NCBI RefSeq assembly: GCF_001907195.1
Contig: NZ_LVWA01000005.1
Coordinates: 947,324 to 1,011,323, forward strand
DNA from: Pontibacter flavimaris
GTDB taxonomy: Bacteria > Bacteroidota > Bacteroidia > Cytophagales > Hymenobacteraceae
Direction: 5' to 3'
DNA length: 64,000 bases
Below the pieces are notes generated by a model, which was not told the DNA's origin, ran no database searches, and saw nothing but the letters and a program-made list of their open reading frames with translations. The translations under genes were made by a program, and so were the position numbers. Within the stretch, counting starts at the first letter, position 1, and each line of letters opens with the position of its first letter. Below, piece by piece: positions 18,137 through 26,636 of this stretch.

Positions 18137-18592
18137 ATGAGACCAATTTATTTATTACCGCTGATGCTTGTCAGCTTCAGCCTATTTGCCCGTAGTGGTT
18201 GTAAAGAAGAGAATAATAAATCAGCCAAACTAATGGAGGAAAGTACGAAACTTAAGATTACAGTTGGCTCCAGCATTTTTGCTGCCACGCTCTACAACAA
18301 TGCATCTGCAACTGCCTTCAAAGCGCAGTTACCGATGACAATTGAAATGAGTGAACTGAACGACAACGAAAAGTTTTTCGCATTGCCAGAGAATCTTCCT
18401 ACAAATGCATCAAACCCAGGCACCATACAGGCAGGTGATATCATGCTTTATGGCAATAGTACTCTGGTACTGTTCTATAAGAGTTTCCCAACTTCTTACA
18501 ACTATACCCGGCTCGGGAAAATAGCCAACCCATCGGGGTTAGCTGCAGCCTTGGGTTCCGGAGGTGTAACTGTAACTTTTGAAATAGATTAG
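18137..18592 (+). CDS. cyclophilin-like fold lipoprotein
   Basis: 151 residues. A lipoprotein signal (MRPIYLLPLMLVSFSLFARS then GC) is followed by a cyclophilin-like domain: LKITVGSSIFAATLYNNASA, TAFKAQLPMTIEMSELN, ALPENLPTNASNPGTI, GDIMLYGNSTLVLFYK, and YTRLGKIANPSGLAAALGSG. These match the Cyclophil_like2 pattern widespread in accessory gene clusters of Bacteroidota. Function unknown; likely ligand binding rather than peptidyl-prolyl isomerase. Nearby genes (acetyltransferase, cupin, alcohol dehydrogenase) often occur with it. Confidence 0.85.
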   Translation: MRPIYLLPLMLVSFSLFARSGCKEENNKSAKLMEESTKLKITVGSSIFAATLYNNASATAFKAQLPMTIEMSELNDNEKFFALPENLPTNASNPGTIQAGDIMLYGNSTLVLFYKSFPTSYNYTRLGKIANPSGLAAALGSGGVTVTFEID

Positions 18593-18645
18593 GATTTATA
18601 CTTAAGTGGTAATTGCAGATAGCTAAAAGCAGGAAACAGATTGAA

Positions 18646-18930
18646 ATGAAAATGTACCTGCTTTCCGCGATTCCTGTTTTAGCCTTCTCTTTGGTTGGAT
18701 GTAAAGACCAAGCTTCGGATAAAGCAACTGAAACTCAGGCCATTTATCCAAAAGGAAAAGCAGGATTTGCTGGAAACTTTACTGGGAAAGCCTGGAATTA
18801 TGGCTTGGTTGCAAACGATTTAACCTATAATAACCATGTAGGTAATGTATACTTCGAACCTGGTGCAGAAGTAACTGAAAGACCAATCAAATCATCACTC
18901 CATGAAAGAACACGCCCACCACGCCCATAG
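18646..18930 (+). pseudogene. truncated cupin-domain lipoprotein
   Basis: Starts as a normal lipoprotein (MKMYLLSAIPVLAFSLVGC) followed by IYPKGKAGFAGNFTGKAWNY and the strand VGNVYFEPGA, the first half of a carboxymuconolactone/mandelonitrile-lyase-like cupin. Right after FEPGA the family sequence stops. The metal-binding His strands that should follow are missing, and the frame runs 20 unrelated residues before stopping inside the next gene. The most likely history is a deletion that joined the cupin gene to the middle of the following one. Confidence 0.65.
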
Positions 18931-19627
18931 CGGTACTGAAAAGCAGTACGGGATGACCTTTAGAACCGAACCTTCCAACGTTGAAGCCTTGAAACCTACC
19001 AAGCTCTACTTCAAACCGGAAGAAGTGGGGAAGAGCGAAGCCAATGTGCCGCTTGATTTAGTGCATGAGATGGACGTGCACTTGTTTATCATGTCCAAAG
19101 ACCTATCTTACTTCGCCCATGAACATCCGGACACCTTATCGGATGGTACTTATGTATGGGAGCATACCTTTCCTTTCGGTGGCGAGTTTATCATGTTTCA
19201 GGATTACACCCCTACGGGATCAACGCATCAGTTAGGCAGACAAAACATAACAGTATCAGGGGAAGGAACACCTGCTAAAGCACTGGGCGAGGAGGACCTG
19301 GATTGGGAGCATGATGGCTACAAGGCTACATTAGCACCGGATCAACCCATCAACGCTAAGGCATCCGTGGAGTTGAAAGCCTCCGTGTATAAGAATGGAA
19401 AGCCAGTTTCTGATCTAGACGATTATCTTGGCGCATTAGCACATGTAGTCATCGTAAGCGAGGATGGCACTGAATTCGTGCATGTTCACCCCATGGAGTC
19501 CAAAACATCCGGACCAGACATTCTGCTGCACACCAATTTTCCTAAAACTGGAAAATACAAGGTATTCATGCAATTCAAGCATAGAGGACAAGTGAAGACC
19601 GCGCACTTTGTGTTGCATGCCCGGTAA
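18902..19627 (+). CDS. periplasmic metal-resistance-like beta-sandwich protein, probably 5'-truncated
   Basis: 241 residues. His-rich start (MKEHAHHAHSG), then two related beta domains: DLVHEMDVHLFIMSKDLSYF, AHEHPDTLSDGTYVWEHTFP, and later LGALAHVVIVSEDGTEFVHV. Such His-spaced strands occur in Bacteroidota secreted proteins near copper or heavy-metal genes (YtkA/CopC-like). No signal peptide is present at this ATG, and an in-frame stop lies at 18872. With the truncated cupin directly upstream, the native N-terminus was probably lost in the same deletion. Metal binding is inferred from His content. Confidence 0.6.
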   Translation: MKEHAHHAHSGTEKQYGMTFRTEPSNVEALKPTKLYFKPEEVGKSEANVPLDLVHEMDVHLFIMSKDLSYFAHEHPDTLSDGTYVWEHTFPFGGEFIMFQDYTPTGSTHQLGRQNITVSGEGTPAKALGEEDLDWEHDGYKATLAPDQPINAKASVELKASVYKNGKPVSDLDDYLGALAHVVIVSEDGTEFVHVHPMESKTSGPDILLHTNFPKTGKYKVFMQFKHRGQVKTAHFVLHAR

Positions 19628-19811
19628 TTTCAGCCGCAGTAGGTTAATGAAAGATCATACTTTAGACTCTTTCGGCACTACGGTTTTTACATTTCAGAGG
19701 TAAACAACAAATTGTTTTTCCGGGCCAGTACCACTAATCGTTTAAAGGCGGCTTTACGAGATGGCAACCTTTAGATGCAACCCTAACGGTTGCCCCATCC
19801 TTAACTAGATA

Positions 19812-19838
19812 GACTAAAAAGGCTAATCACTTTTAGTC
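19812..19838. promoter_or_regulatory. inverted repeat upstream of the alcohol dehydrogenase
   Basis: GACTAAAA (19812-19819) and TTTTAGTC (19831-19838) with an 11-base spacer. A third GACTAAAA lies at 19872-19879, 12 bases before the ATG. Candidate regulator-binding site. Confidence 0.4.
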
Positions 19839-19890
19839 AACAGCACCCTTTAATCCGTAAGTTCTATAAACGACTAAAATTCAAATATTT

Positions 19891-20982
19891 ATGAAAATTC
19901 AAGCAGCAGTTTCACATAGCAAGGGCGAGCCTTTAAAGATAGAAGAAGTAGAACTAAACGCTCTCGCTGCCGACGAAGTGTTGATAAAAATTGTAGCTAC
20001 AGGAGTATGCCATACGGATGCGGAGTCCATGAATGGGAGAGGCGCACCTTTCCCAGCGGTACTTGGTCATGAAGGAGCGGGAATTATTGAGAAAGTAGGT
20101 TCCGGGGTGACTAATTTGCAGCAGGGAGATCATGTTGTGCTTTCGTTTGCATACTGTGGTGAATGCTCGCAGTGTTTGAGCGGTCATCAGAATTTATGTG
20201 AACGGTCGGTTGAGCTAAACTTTGGAGGTAAGTCAAGAGATGGGAAAAACCGTATTCACCAGCACGATCATCCGCTCTCTACTTTTTTTGGTCAGTCTTC
20301 GTTTGCCACCTATTCCATTGCAAATAAAAATAACGTAGTAAAAGTAGATAAGGATGTTGATTTAGCGCTGTTGGGGCCGTTAGGCTGCGGTATTCAGACT
20401 GGCAGCGGTACGGTCATGAATACCTTACGTCCTGAACCAGGTACATCCCTTGCTATATATGGAGGAGGTGCCGTTGGCTTGAGTGCAGTAATGGCGGCTA
20501 AAATCATGGGGTTGAAAGACATTATAGTAGTAGATCTTCATAAGAATCGCCTGGACCTTGCCATGGAACTCGGTGCCACCCATGTATTGAATGGCAAAGA
20601 AGTAGATGTGGTAGAAGAAATTAAAAGAATCACAAATGGTGGCGTTCATTATGCTGTTGAAACCACCGGTGCCTCTCCTGTGATTTTACAATCCATTCAT
20701 GCTTTGCGTGTGGCAGGCAAGGTAGCCATTGTAGGTATGGGCGGGGATGTTATGGTAAACTTTACAAATGACATACTGATGGAAGGAAAGAAAGTTGTGG
20801 GTGCTGTTGAAGGGGATTCCATTCCTCAATTATTCATCCCCAAATTAATTCAATATTATAAAGAAGGGAAATTCCCGTTTGATAAATTGATAAAATTCTA
20901 CGACTTCGAAGATATCAATACGGCATTCGAAGAATCTAAAAGCGGTGAAACACTTAAGCCTATTCTGAGAATAGCCAAGTAG
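19891..20982 (+). CDS. zinc-dependent alcohol dehydrogenase (MDR, aryl-alcohol type)
   Basis: 363 residues. Catalytic zinc motif GVCHTDAES (residues 38-46), GHEGAGIIEKVGSGV, then structural zinc cysteines CGECSQCLSGHQNLC with C-x2-C-x2-C-x7-C spacing. The Rossmann turn GGGAVGLSAV near residue 190 binds NAD. The family oxidises primary or aromatic alcohols (benzyl-alcohol type) to aldehydes. The C-terminus (FPFDKLIKFYDFEDINTAFE) matches a decayed fragment at 48343-48450. The gene stands alone behind a possible operator; its strong terminator is at 21153. Confidence 0.9.
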   Translation: MKIQAAVSHSKGEPLKIEEVELNALAADEVLIKIVATGVCHTDAESMNGRGAPFPAVLGHEGAGIIEKVGSGVTNLQQGDHVVLSFAYCGECSQCLSGHQNLCERSVELNFGGKSRDGKNRIHQHDHPLSTFFGQSSFATYSIANKNNVVKVDKDVDLALLGPLGCGIQTGSGTVMNTLRPEPGTSLAIYGGGAVGLSAVMAAKIMGLKDIIVVDLHKNRLDLAMELGATHVLNGKEVDVVEEIKRITNGGVHYAVETTGASPVILQSIHALRVAGKVAIVGMGGDVMVNFTNDILMEGKKVVGAVEGDSIPQLFIPKLIQYYKEGKFPFDKLIKFYDFEDINTAFEESKSGETLKPILRIAK

Positions 20983-21152
20983 TCAATTAGATTAAATATT
21001 ATTATAAAAATAAAGAACGTACCAATCAACTATATCCAAATCCGTTCGATTTTACGAAGTTTCTAAAACAGTTGAAAATTTGTTCAAAGACGTATCAATA
21101 AATGAAGAAAGATCGATAAGCAATTCATAACCTATTGGAGCATGTACTACTA

Positions 21153-21219
21153 GGGCAACATACAACATTCGGCTAACTCATTGTTGCAATGAGTCCGCCG
21201 GATGTTTTGTTGCCCTTTT
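21153..21219 (+). terminator. long terminator hairpin
   Basis: Nested stem: GGGCAACA...TGTTGCCC outside, ACAT-CGGC / GCCGGATGT in the middle, ACTCATTG / CAATGAGT at the top, then TTTTA. The 170 bases between the dehydrogenase and this hairpin hold no gene. Confidence 0.8.
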
Positions 21220-21322
21220 AAATTTATTTTTTTCCGACAGTAATCATGTAATTAAGCCGCTAAGAAGGCCTATCCAGTGATCGTTGTACGTCAAGTTAGT
21301 AACACGCCTAAAAACGCTGAAA

Positions 21323-22294
21323 ATGGTAACAAAACTTATTTCATTTTCGCTTTGCCTATTGGCATTCCTTTTTTTCGCTTATAATGGATTGGCGCAAAGC
21401 AGGGACACTTTGATAGGAGCAGTGTATGTGAATAAGTCACTTTACAAGGACCGGGAGGTGCTTCCTGATGTTTACGGGAAGCCAAACCCTAGGCTTCAAA
21501 AATCATTGACGCAGGTAAAGGGCAATCTCTACCGGCATACGAACGACACCATTCCATCGCTTCACAGCGGCCTTGTATTGATCACAAAAGCAGGAGCTAT
21601 TGTGATTGACCCCGCTTTAACTCCCGCAGCCATTTGGCTGAATGATGAAATTAAAAAGCGTTTCAAAGTACCGGTAAAATATGTCATTCTGACCCATGCG
21701 CACTACGACCACGCAGGAGGTTCTCAAATTTTTCAGCAGAACGGGGCAAAGGTGATCATTCAAAAAAACGGGTTAGAACCTATAATTGGCGAAAAGCTTC
21801 CCATAGCCATGCCTGATATTGTGTATGATAAACAACTGACCATAAAACTGGGCGGCGAAACGGTGATTCTTCATCACATTGCACCGAGCCATTCCAACAG
21901 CATGTCGATCGTGTCTTTTCCTGCCTATAAAGCCCTTCAGTTGACCGACGTTGGTCAGTCCAATACCATGCCCTACAATGACTTCCTGGACTTTTATTAT
22001 GATGGCTGGATAGAAACGCTGGACTGGGTTTTACAACAGGATGTGGATTATATTGACATAGGCCACTATACCCCCGCTACAAAGGAAACAATCAAAAACG
22101 AAAGAGACTATATGGTTGACCTGCACCAGCAGGTATTAAATCTGGTACGCCAGGGCCAAAGCTGGGACCAGCTATACCGGAATGTGAAGTTTTCAGACAA
22201 GGTAAAAAGCTGGTACGGCTTCGCTACCATGAGCAAATTGAACATTCTGGGCATGCATAGATGGGTCACCAATCACAGACGAGGCGTTTGGTGA
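21323..22294 (+). CDS. secreted MBL-fold metallo-hydrolase
   Basis: 323 residues from the ATG at 21323. A TTG at 21284 could extend it, but the ATG places the signal peptide (MVTKLISFSLCLLAFLFFAY) properly. The metallo-beta-lactamase motif HAHYDHAGG holds two zinc His and one Asp; later HHIAPSHSNSMSIV and LQLTDVGQS supply the third His and the bridging Asp. Likely periplasmic. The fold covers lactamases, lactonases and others. Substrate cannot be told; a lactamase label is not justified. Confidence 0.85.
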   Translation: MVTKLISFSLCLLAFLFFAYNGLAQSRDTLIGAVYVNKSLYKDREVLPDVYGKPNPRLQKSLTQVKGNLYRHTNDTIPSLHSGLVLITKAGAIVIDPALTPAAIWLNDEIKKRFKVPVKYVILTHAHYDHAGGSQIFQQNGAKVIIQKNGLEPIIGEKLPIAMPDIVYDKQLTIKLGGETVILHHIAPSHSNSMSIVSFPAYKALQLTDVGQSNTMPYNDFLDFYYDGWIETLDWVLQQDVDYIDIGHYTPATKETIKNERDYMVDLHQQVLNLVRQGQSWDQLYRNVKFSDKVKSWYGFATMSKLNILGMHRWVTNHRRGVW

Positions 22295-22630
22295 GCGTTA
22301 TATTTTCTTCTACTAAGGAGCCCAATCAATCAACTCGAACGTACAACAATGCATTAGCCATATGGCGGGGCGACGAGTATAGATTCAACTTTTTATTCGT
22401 TACTCAGCTTCAACTTCGGCGACGAATAAAGCCAAGCAATAGAATGAACTATTAGCTTCGGTATCTTTAATCAGCAGCGGCACCGGGCAGACGGAATACA
22501 GCATGCCACCACATGGCTAATGCTTTAACGTTAGCATTTATCTATACAGGATTGCAGGAGGTGCTAGACCAGCAGGGGATTCTTGAGGTTCCACAGCAGG
22601 TGGGAAGGTGCTTTAGTGTCCGAAGAGCAT
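22295..22630. other. gene-free stretch
   Basis: About 335 bases between the hydrolase and the tRNA terminator, with no convincing open frame. The last 75 bases (from 22610 into the tRNA 3' end) align with 10786-10862. Confidence 0.5.
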
Positions 22631-22665
22631 AAAAAAAGCCCCTCAGCGTGAACTGAGAGGCTTTC
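22631..22665 (-). terminator. terminator of tRNA-Glu copy 1
   Basis: Hairpin AAAGCCCCTCA / TGAGAGGCTTT with a T-run on the minus strand, 4 bases past the tRNA 3' end. Confidence 0.75.
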
Positions 22666-22668
22666 AAG

Positions 22669-22740
22669 TAGCCCGTAGGGGAATCGAACCCCTGTTACCA
22701 GAATGAAAATCTGGCGTCCTAACCCCTAGACGAACGGGCC
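22669..22740 (-). tRNA. tRNA-Glu (anticodon TTC)
   Basis: Minus-strand cloverleaf: acceptor GGCCCGT / ACGGGCT (first pair G-U), D-arm with GGGGTTAGGAC, anticodon stem CCAGA / TCTGG with loop TTTTCAT giving anticodon TTC, and T-arm AGGGGTTCGATTCCCCT. No encoded CCA. Identical to the gene at 58060-58131, and the sequence identity extends about 50 bases into the promoter. Confidence 0.95.
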
Positions 22741-22759
22741 GTTCTGTCTGATTGTGGTG

Positions 22760-22789
22760 CAAATATAGCGGGTGTTTCTTTATTCGCAA
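22760..22789 (-). promoter_or_regulatory. promoter of tRNA-Glu copy 1
   Basis: On the minus strand: TTG (22789-22787), 19 bases, TATATTTG (22767-22760). A textbook Bacteroidota TTG-N19-TAnnTTTG promoter, 20 bases ahead of the tRNA. Confidence 0.8.
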
Positions 22790-22942
22790 TGGAGCTCAGG
22801 AAAACTTTTCAGAGGGGAAAAGGATGTGGCTGATTATCAACAGGAAAAATTCATGCTTCCCGCCGCCATTGGTAATTGTTAACCAATAATGCCTTCTTGC
22901 GTTAGTATAAACCAATTATTAAACCTGAAATGATACTGAAGA

Positions 22943-23218
22943 ATGGCTAAAAACCTACAATACGAGGGCATCAAGCCTGAGGCTTTCGACCAGTTGAAAA
23001 GCAAGCTGCAGACCTATGGCATTAAATTACAATCCAACAGCGGTAGCTTCAGCGAGAAAGGCGTGTCGGGGAGCTACGATTACAACCCGGAGGCGGAGAC
23101 GCTGAAGCTGGACAGCCTGACGGTGGGTTTCCCGGCCAGCATGATGGTGAATGAGGATGCGCTGCAGGCACGCATGGACGAGTTGATGGTGCAGCATGGC
23201 GCAAGGCCCCGGCATTAA
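22943..23218 (+). CDS. small hypothetical protein
   Basis: 91 residues, soluble. The layout is a helical start (IKPEAFDQLKSKLQTYGIKL), a glycine-serine turn with SYDYNPEAETLKLDSLTVGF, and a C-terminal amphipathic helix. Conserved-looking but not a family I can name. An AGTATAA copy lies 35 bases upstream. It is followed by another small gene after 68 bases. Confidence 0.7.
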   Translation: MAKNLQYEGIKPEAFDQLKSKLQTYGIKLQSNSGSFSEKGVSGSYDYNPEAETLKLDSLTVGFPASMMVNEDALQARMDELMVQHGARPRH

Positions 23219-23286
23219 CACTAAGATTATACTTTTTGATGGAGCTCCGTATATCTTGAATACCAATCTTTAAACAAATGTAAACT

Positions 23287-23631
23287 ATGGAAAACAATAC
23301 ATCCCAAAACCAGAACAACAACAAAAACAGCAATAGCAACAACAGTGGTGGCAGCCAGCAGAAGGGCGGGCAGAAGAAGGAAGGAAGCGTGATGCAACTG
23401 CTGCAGCCGCACGACATGTCGAAGACGGTGGAGTCGGCGTTGCACGTTTTTCAGGGTCGCCACGAAAAGCTGCCTGACCTGATGCAGGACCTTGGCCATA
23501 TTATCGTAAAAACCGCCAGGCGCCTGACCACCACCCAGCTGATTCTGGCGACGGGGGCGCTCACAATTGGCGCTATCCTGGTGGCCCGCTACAGCAGCGA
23601 AGATGATGCGTACGCCTACGAAGAAGACTGA
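23287..23631 (+). CDS. small hypothetical protein with Asn/Gln-rich tail and one membrane helix
   Basis: 114 residues. The first 40 are low complexity (Asn, Ser, Gly, Gln, Lys) and probably disordered. Residues 40-80 form a charged amphipathic helix (MQLLQPHDMSKTVESALHVF...), then a membrane helix near 85-105 and an acidic end (SSEDDAYAYEED). Unknown role. A terminator with AAACCCTT / AAGGGTTT and T-run follows at 23651. Confidence 0.7.
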   Translation: MENNTSQNQNNNKNSNSNNSGGSQQKGGQKKEGSVMQLLQPHDMSKTVESALHVFQGRHEKLPDLMQDLGHIIVKTARRLTTTQLILATGALTIGAILVARYSSEDDAYAYEED

Positions 23632-23650
23632 TCATTTTTAAGACGTCTCC

Positions 23651-23680
23651 AAACCCTTGGTCTCCCGGCTAAGGGTTTTT
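23651..23680 (+). terminator. rho-independent terminator
   Basis: AAACCCTT (23651-23658) and AAGGGTTT (23671-23678) around a 12-base loop, followed by Ts. Confidence 0.75.
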
Positions 23681-23781
23681 TATTTCCGCTATACTTTGTG
23701 GCACAAGGTTTGCGTTGGAGCACTATAATAGATATTCACTATATTTTTGCTTAACTAACGTAAAACCCAAAAACTACTACT

Positions 23782-24504
23782 ATGAAGAAGATGAATCTGA
23801 TGTTGCTCCTGAGCTTGGTTTTTGTTTCGGCGCTCTCGGTACAGGCCCAGCAGGGGCAGGTGCTGCCCCCATTGGTCAGCGTGAACGGCACGGGTGAGGT
23901 GCGCGTGCAGCCAAATGAGGTGGTCGTGAACCTGGGCGTGGAGACGCGCGGCAAGACGCTGGACGAGGCTAGAAAAGAGACAGACAAGAAAGCCGCTGCC
24001 ATCATCAGCTACCTCAAGAAACAGGGCGTGGATGCCAAGCACATCCAGACCTCGTTCGTAACGCTGCAGCCTATCTACAACAGCGGGGAGTATGGCCGCA
24101 CCACTCCGGACTTCTACATGGCCCAGAAAAGTATGACGGTGACTGTGAAGAAGCTGGATAAGTTTGATGAACTGCTCTCTGGCTTGTATGGCGTAGGGGT
24201 GAACCATGTGAACGGGGTGCAGTTCCAGGTATCTGACGCTGATGTGGAGAAGTATAAAACAGAGGCCCGCAAGAAGGCCGTGGCCAACGCGAAGGCAAAA
24301 GCTACGCAGCTTACCTCCGAACTTGGCTCTAAGTTGGGTCGTGTGTACGCCATCAGCGAGAGCAGCAGCAACGGCGGACCACGACCCATGTATAAAATGG
24401 CTATGATGGAGTCGGCTGCTTACGATAGCGCCGGAGGCCCTACGATAGCAGGCGGAGAGGTAGTGGTTACCTCTAATGTGGATGTGAGCTTTGTGATAGA
24501 ATAA
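23782..24504 (+). CDS. SIMPL-domain (DUF541) periplasmic protein
   Basis: 240 residues. Signal peptide (MKKMNLMLLLSLVFVSALSVQA) and then the SIMPL/YggE-like domain: VSVNGTGEVRVQPNEVVVNL, TRGKTLDEARKETDKKAAAI, and LTSELGSKLGRVYAISESSS. The family lines the periplasm or outer surface and is linked to oxidative stress tolerance and, in some members, oligomeric channel-like assemblies; a biochemical reaction is unknown. Single gene; a strong terminator begins eight bases after the stop. Confidence 0.9.
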   Translation: MKKMNLMLLLSLVFVSALSVQAQQGQVLPPLVSVNGTGEVRVQPNEVVVNLGVETRGKTLDEARKETDKKAAAIISYLKKQGVDAKHIQTSFVTLQPIYNSGEYGRTTPDFYMAQKSMTVTVKKLDKFDELLSGLYGVGVNHVNGVQFQVSDADVEKYKTEARKKAVANAKAKATQLTSELGSKLGRVYAISESSSNGGPRPMYKMAMMESAAYDSAGGPTIAGGEVVVTSNVDVSFVIE

Positions 24505-24511
24505 ACGCAAG

Positions 24512-24573
24512 TATAAAAAACGAGCGGCGGCACTCATACTTGATGGGTGCCGCCGCTCATTTTTTATACTTTT
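24512..24573. terminator. terminator flanked by inverted AAGTATA motifs
   Basis: Stem GAGCGGCGGCAC (24522-24533) / GTGCCGCCGCTC (24547-24558), extended at its base by AGTATAAAAAA on one side and TTTTTTATACT on the other. Works for both convergent genes. Confidence 0.85.
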
Positions 24574-24609
24574 TAAGAAGCTTTCTAATGGTCCTTTCCT
24601 CGCCTGATT

Positions 24610-25608
24610 TTATACCTGCTTCACATACCGCTCCATCGGTTTGAACTGGTGGTGCTCATCGAGTAAGAAACTGATGGGCTGTGATGGGTTCTGCAGGATC
24701 TGCTGCTCCCGGATGCTCCAGGGCTTCCACATCTCCTCCAGCATGTGCGCGTAAGCCGGCATCTCCCAGGGGTTAAAGATCTCGTTCGTTACGTCATCTA
24801 TCAGCGTGTCCAGCACCAGGTGGTCGTCTCCGGGCTTTTGCGGACGGATGAAATACTCCGGCACCACGTTGAAAATATAGGCGGCATAGAAAACGCGGGC
24901 CTTAAACTCGGCCAGTTGGATGGGGTGCAGCAGTTGCCCTTCCGCCACCTGGCTTAGCCTGCCCAACGCCTTCCGGATGATGCCGTTATCGAGCAAGGTA
25001 CATACGATGGCCACAGAACCCAGCTTTATGCTGAAAGCCATGGTGGTCAGCTCGTCCTGGTACTCAAACGGAAGCTCGTCCTCGGTGGGGCTTACCTCCA
25101 GCAGGAACAGCGAGCAGGGCAGGAACCCGTCGAACTCCATCGGCACCCGCAGCGACTGCAGCACCTGGTAAAAGGAGCGGAACTTGCCCAGCATCTTCGG
25201 GTCCTCACTCACCGCGTACTCCGGCATCACGAGCGGGTCCGCCTCCTTAATCAGTTCGGTTACCAGCGTGCCGTAGTACATCTTGCCGATCCACTGGAAA
25301 AGGCGCTGTGGCGGCAGGGCTTGCAGGCCAGCCATACCTTTCGTGGCGGCCTGCTCCACCTCGTGCTCCAGGGGCAGCATGTAATGGGTATGGCAGCGGT
25401 CGCAGCAGGGGATGCCGAGTTGTCCGAAGGTGGTAACGCTCTTGTCGAGCAGCAGCAGTTCCTTGTCCTTCAGGTTGTACTTTTGCTGCAGCCACTCGCC
25501 AAACACTGGCGTGCGGTGCTCCTTGGTGATGATGGTGCCGCACAGGAAGCAGTTGGTGTCGGTAAACTGCATTTTCTCGAACGGGTCATATAGTGTCAGG
25601 TCGATCAT
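24610..25608 (-). CDS. cysteine-rich hypothetical protein, possible HNH-like zinc fold at N-terminus
   Basis: 332 residues from the ATG at 25608 (MIDLTLYDPFEKM). The track-length start at 25632 would add eight. Near the N-terminus CFLCG (about residues 21-25) and IPCCDRCH (about 67-74) give paired CxxC knuckles with EHRTPVFGEWLQQKY between, a pattern seen in HNH-type zinc folds. The remaining 250 residues are helical with no motif I recognise. Cytoplasmic. It reads as a conserved Bacteroidota protein of unknown function; nuclease activity is a guess from the knuckle layout. Confidence 0.65.
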   Translation of the reverse strand: MIDLTLYDPFEKMQFTDTNCFLCGTIITKEHRTPVFGEWLQQKYNLKDKELLLLDKSVTTFGQLGIPCCDRCHTHYMLPLEHEVEQAATKGMAGLQALPPQRLFQWIGKMYYGTLVTELIKEADPLVMPEYAVSEDPKMLGKFRSFYQVLQSLRVPMEFDGFLPCSLFLLEVSPTEDELPFEYQDELTTMAFSIKLGSVAIVCTLLDNGIIRKALGRLSQVAEGQLLHPIQLAEFKARVFYAAYIFNVVPEYFIRPQKPGDDHLVLDTLIDDVTNEIFNPWEMPAYAHMLEEMWKPWSIREQQILQNPSQPISFLLDEHHQFKPMERYVKQV

Positions 25609-25808
25609 AAGTTCTTCATCTGTGATACACAAAGATACACAAGCGAAACTTAGTTGCCGGATATTGGCTATTAGTTATTAGCTCTCGTTACCTCTCTGCC
25701 ACCTCAGCCCTGTAAACCCACTTTGGCTGAATTTATGGATGGATGTGGCACTTCTTTCAGCCAAAGCGGGTTGAATGGCAGTGGAAAAAGTACGAACTTT
25801 GCAATCTC

Positions 25809-26636
25809 ATGCAGCTACAGATCACATCGTTAAATTCGGGGAGCAACGGCAACTGCTATTACATCGGCAACGACCGTGAGGCCGTGCTGGTGGATGCGGG
25901 CATTTCCTGCCGCGAAACCGAGAAGCGCATGAAGCGCCTGGGCCTCCCGATGGGCAAGGTAAAGGCCATCTTTGTGTCGCATGAGCACTCCGACCACATC
26001 AAAGGCATTCCGGTGCTGGCACGCAAGTATAAACTGCCGGTGTACATTACCCCCGGCACGCTCTACAACTGCCGGTTGGATTTTGCGGGCGTAGAGGTGC
26101 TGCATTTTGAGGCACACGAGACCATTCAAGTAGGAAGGATAGAAGTAAAGGCCTTCCCGAAGCTGCACGACGCCCGCGACCCGCATAGCTTTGTGGTATC
26201 CTGCCAGGAGGTGAGGGTAGGGGTGTTTACCGATATCGGCGCGCCCTGCGACCACGTGATCGCGCATTTTCAGCAGTGCCATGCGGTGTTTCTGGAAGCC
26301 AATTACGATGAAGGGCTGCTGGAGAAAGGCCATTACCCGTACTACCTGAAAAACCGCATCCGGGGTGGCAGAGGGCATCTTTCCAACCGGCAGGCGCTTA
26401 GCCTGTTCACCGGGTATAAGCCCGGATTTATGAGCCATGTGCTGCTCTCGCACCTCTCCAAAGACAACAACTGCCCCAAGCTGGTTAAAGACCTGTTCAC
26501 GCTGCACGCCGACGGAACCGAGGTGGTGGTGGCCTCACGCTTCGAGGAAACACCGGTATACACCATCAGTAACGTGCCAGTGGTTGCCAAACCTATAGGC
26601 AGGCAGATTAGCCTGTTTGATGCCGTGCTAGAGTAG
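25809..26636 (+). CDS. MBL-fold hydrolase, WalJ/YycJ type
   Basis: 275 residues. From the ATG at 25809: LQITSLNSGSNGNCYYIG, AVLVDAGISCRETEKRM, the zinc motif SHEHSDHIKG near residue 60, GVFTDIG, LEANYD and LLSHLSKDNN. This is the small cytosolic YycJ/WalJ branch, exonuclease-like enzymes tied to DNA repair or cell-wall coordination in other phyla. An upstream start at 25743 would add 22 residues lacking family similarity. All zinc ligands are visible. Confidence 0.88.
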   Translation: MQLQITSLNSGSNGNCYYIGNDREAVLVDAGISCRETEKRMKRLGLPMGKVKAIFVSHEHSDHIKGIPVLARKYKLPVYITPGTLYNCRLDFAGVEVLHFEAHETIQVGRIEVKAFPKLHDARDPHSFVVSCQEVRVGVFTDIGAPCDHVIAHFQQCHAVFLEANYDEGLLEKGHYPYYLKNRIRGGRGHLSNRQALSLFTGYKPGFMSHVLLSHLSKDNNCPKLVKDLFTLHADGTEVVVASRFEETPVYTISNVPVVAKPIGRQISLFDAVLE

